In this document: positions 62,102 through 64,000 of the stretch, in pieces | Layout of the letters: each line of letters begins with the position of its first letter | How positions within the stretch are numbered: position 1 is the first letter of the stretch | Assembly: GCA_910586765.1 (NCBI GenBank) | Contig: CAJUJJ010000013.1 | Coordinates: 15,030-79,029, forward strand | Reading direction: 5' to 3' | DNA from: an uncultured Clostridia bacterium | GTDB taxonomy: Bacteria > Bacillota > Clostridia > Lachnospirales > Anaerotignaceae | DNA: 64,000 bases | Notes under the pieces: model-generated | Seen by the model: only the letters and a program-made list of their open reading frames with translations | Databases searched by the model: none | What the model was told of the DNA's origin: nothing | Position numbers and translations under genes: made by a program

Positions 62102-63772
62102 ATGAAAACAGATTTACAAATTGCACAAGAATGTACTATGGAGCATATTGAAAAAATCGCACAAAAAGCAGGTATTCCAACAGAATACATTGAATGTTAT
62201 GGAAAATACAAAGCAAAAATCAGCAGTGAATACTATGACAAAATAAAAGACAACAAAAACGGCAAATTGATATTAGTTACAGCAGTCAATCCTACACCAG
62301 CTGGAGAAGGCAAAACAACTGTAACAATAGGCTTAACACAAGCACTCCAAAAACTGGGTAAAAATGCCATTGCAGCATTAAGAGAGCCCTCACTTGGCCC
62401 TTGTATGGGTATTAAAGGCGGTGCAGCAGGAGGTGGTTATGCTCAAGTTGTACCTATGGAAGACATCAATTTGCATTTTACAGGAGATTTACACGCCATT
62501 ACAACAGCAAACAATTTACTTTCTGCTATGGTAGACAACCACATTCAACAAGGCAATGCTTGCAATATTGATGTAAGAAGAATTGTTTGGAAACGTGTAT
62601 TGGATATGAATGACAGAGCATTGCGTCAAGTAGTGGTCGGTTTAGGAGGAAAAGCACATGGCGTACCTCGTGAAGATGGTTTTCAGATTACAGTAGCATC
62701 TGAAATTATGGCAATATTCTGTTTAGCAAAAGATTTAAAAGATTTAAAACAAATGTTAGGCAAAATTATTATTGGCTATAATTATAATGATGAGCCTGTA
62801 ACAGCACACGACATAGGTGCAGATGGTGCTATGACAGCATTGTTAAAAGATGCTTTACAACCTAATTTAGTGCAAACATTAGAAAATACACCAGCACTAA
62901 TACATGGTGGGCCATTTGCTAATATCGCTCATGGTTGCAACAGTGTCAGAGCAACACAAACTGCATTAAAATTAGCAGACTATGTAATTACAGAAGCAGG
63001 CTTCGGTGCAGATTTAGGTGCTGAAAAATTCTTTGACATCAAATGTCGCAAAACAGGATTAAAACCAGATGTGGTTGTATTAGTGGCAACAGTAAGAGCA
63101 TTAAAATACAATGGTGGCGTTGCAAAAGCTGATTTGAGCAATGAAAATTTAGAAGCATTGAAAAAAGGCTTTGTAAATTTAGAAAAACACATTGAAAACA
63201 TACAAAAATTTAATGTACCTGTCATTGTGACATTAAATCACTTTGTAGCAGACACAGATGCAGAAGTTGCTTATGTAAAACAACGTTGTGAACAAATGGG
63301 AGCAGATTTTGAAGTGGCTCACGTTTGGGCTGATGGTGGTGCTGGCGGTGAAGCATTGGCAAAAAAAGTATTGCACACATTAGAAAACAAAAAAAGTAAC
63401 TTTACACTGTTATATGAAGATGATATGACAATAGAGCAAAAAATAAATAAAGTTTGTAAAGAAATTTATGGAGCAGGTACTGTAAACTTTACTCCAGCAG
63501 CAAAAAAGACATTGCAGCAAATTACAAAATTAGGTTTTGAACACTTCCCTGTTTGTATGGCAAAAACACAATATTCCCTTTCTGATGACCCTAATGTCTT
63601 AGGTAGACCAGAGGGCTTCACTGTAACAGTAAAAGAAATACGTATATCTGCTGGTGCAGGATTTATTGTTGCACTTTTGGGAGATATTATGACAATGCCA
63701 GGATTACCTAAAGCACCTGCTGCATTAAATATTGATATTGATGATAATGGAAATATTGTAGGATTGTTCTAA
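62102..63772 (+). CDS. fhs: Formate-tetrahydrofolate ligase
   Basis: A 556-residue ATP-dependent ligase making 10-formyl-THF from formate, the entry to the one-carbon pathway used for purines and in the methyl branch of acetogenesis. The N-terminal KLILVTAVNPTPAGEGKTTV is the ATP loop; REPSLGPCMGIKGGAAGGGY and EAGFGADLGAEKFFDIKCR are family signatures. The frame extends back into the riboswitch, but AGGAGAG and the family start (MKTDLQIAQ) fix the ATG at 62102. Confidence 0.97.
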   Translation: MKTDLQIAQECTMEHIEKIAQKAGIPTEYIECYGKYKAKISSEYYDKIKDNKNGKLILVTAVNPTPAGEGKTTVTIGLTQALQKLGKNAIAALREPSLGPCMGIKGGAAGGGYAQVVPMEDINLHFTGDLHAITTANNLLSAMVDNHIQQGNACNIDVRRIVWKRVLDMNDRALRQVVVGLGGKAHGVPREDGFQITVASEIMAIFCLAKDLKDLKQMLGKIIIGYNYNDEPVTAHDIGADGAMTALLKDALQPNLVQTLENTPALIHGGPFANIAHGCNSVRATQTALKLADYVITEAGFGADLGAEKFFDIKCRKTGLKPDVVVLVATVRALKYNGGVAKADLSNENLEALKKGFVNLEKHIENIQKFNVPVIVTLNHFVADTDAEVAYVKQRCEQMGADFEVAHVWADGGAGGEALAKKVLHTLENKKSNFTLLYEDDMTIEQKINKVCKEIYGAGTVNFTPAAKKTLQQITKLGFEHFPVCMAKTQYSLSDDPNVLGRPEGFTVTVKEIRISAGAGFIVALLGDIMTMPGLPKAPAALNIDIDDNGNIVGLF

Positions 63773-63819
63773 ATAATAATATAAAACTCGTTTTTTGACT
63801 TGTTAAAATAGTTGTATTT

Positions 63820-63848
63820 GGGGAAACTTTTCACAAGTAAAGTTTCCC
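63820..63848. repeat. 34-bp palindromic repeat, shortened copy 3
   Basis: GGGGAAACTTTTCACAAGT followed directly by AAAGTTTCCC: the same palindrome as at 57216 and 61666 with about 5 bp missing from the second arm. It lies 47 bp after fhs. The remaining sequence to 64000 has a GGGAGG site near 63919 but no convincing gene start within the window. Confidence 0.75.
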
Positions 63849-64000
63849 TTAATTACTTTTTGACAAATTATAATAAATAAAATAGACTTTATATTGATAT
63901 TTTCGTTTTACAAATTAGGGAGGTATATAACTGTTAATAAAAACTTATAAAGTGTTGAGTTTTATAATATATCTATGTTACAAATAGTTTTTAGTTGTAA

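Noticed and set aside
63919..64000. Start of another gene at the right edge
   Set aside because: A GGGAGG is followed only by a CTG or GTG frame that stops within about 18 codons.

Overview
The window is AT-rich DNA from a low-GC Gram-positive anaerobe, most likely a Clostridia member (Lachnospirales-like). The evidence: an L27 ribosomal protein with the Firmicutes-type cleaved N-terminus beside its protease Prp, a CIRCE-controlled hrcA-grpE-dnaK-dnaJ operon, a darA-holB-ricT-trmN-rsmI block, two aldo/keto reductases with 4Fe-4S domains, formate-tetrahydrofolate ligase behind a ZTP riboswitch, and a two-gene SufC/SufB-type Fe-S assembly operon. Shine-Dalgarno sites are strong and often point to TTG or GTG starts, so several starts given here lie inside the longest open frame. 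I saw no rRNA, tRNA, CRISPR array or transposase gene.

Layout. 1-3.2 kb (minus): tex and a metallo-beta-lactamase-fold hydrolase. 3.5-9.7 kb (plus): an operon from the c-di-AMP receptor gene darA through clamp-loader, rRNA/tRNA methyltransferase and tRNA-editing genes to a PLP decarboxylase. 9.7-16.2 kb: nucleosidase mtnN, a NADAR protein, a C26 peptidase, a repeat coiled-coil protein, mscS-DUF951, then nucleotidyltransferase-pgeF-RNase HII::YraN. 16.3-20.8 kb (plus): a redox/detoxification block with two Fe-S aldo/keto reductases, an FMN reductase, a CatB/Vat-like acetyltransferase, a 247-bp inverted-repeat element and a small Cys/His-rich secreted protein. 20.8-27.2 kb: an rlmD-like methyltransferase, an S1-domain protein, and the classic rplU-prp-rpmA-obgE-yhbY-nadD::yqeK-rsfS block read on the minus strand.

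27.2-35 kb (minus): recX with a 937-residue TPR protein, then a run of poorly characterised genes: a lipoprotein, a GIY-YIG-like protein, a membrane-anchored zinc peptidase with Sel1-like repeats, an uncharacterised conserved protein behind a promoter with a perfect operator-like dyad, and an orphan. 35.2-40.1 kb (plus): nitrilase, msrAB, asnS, two small proteins and a secreted stalk protein. 40.1-46.7 kb (minus): lipoprotein, flavodoxin, dnaJ, dnaK, grpE, hrcA. 46.7-52.3 kb (plus): hemW, an LTA-synthase-like enzyme and a large secreted adhesin-like protein. 52.4-53.8 kb (minus): an isolated phage tail-fibre cassette. 54.1-63.8 kb (plus): sufC-sufB, purK, ftsK and fhs, with one hypothetical gene on minus.

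Most of the window is housekeeping. I found no convincing wholly new multi-gene system. The most interesting items are the MerR/NmlR-type promoter at 16.3 kb, the RNase HII::YraN fusion, hairpin-string intergenic repeats (including an exact 34-bp palindrome found in both orientations), the orphan tail-fibre cassette, the dyad-controlled gene at 34.3 kb, the peptidase-Sel1 protein, a second dyad over the hrcA promoter, and a structured purK leader.
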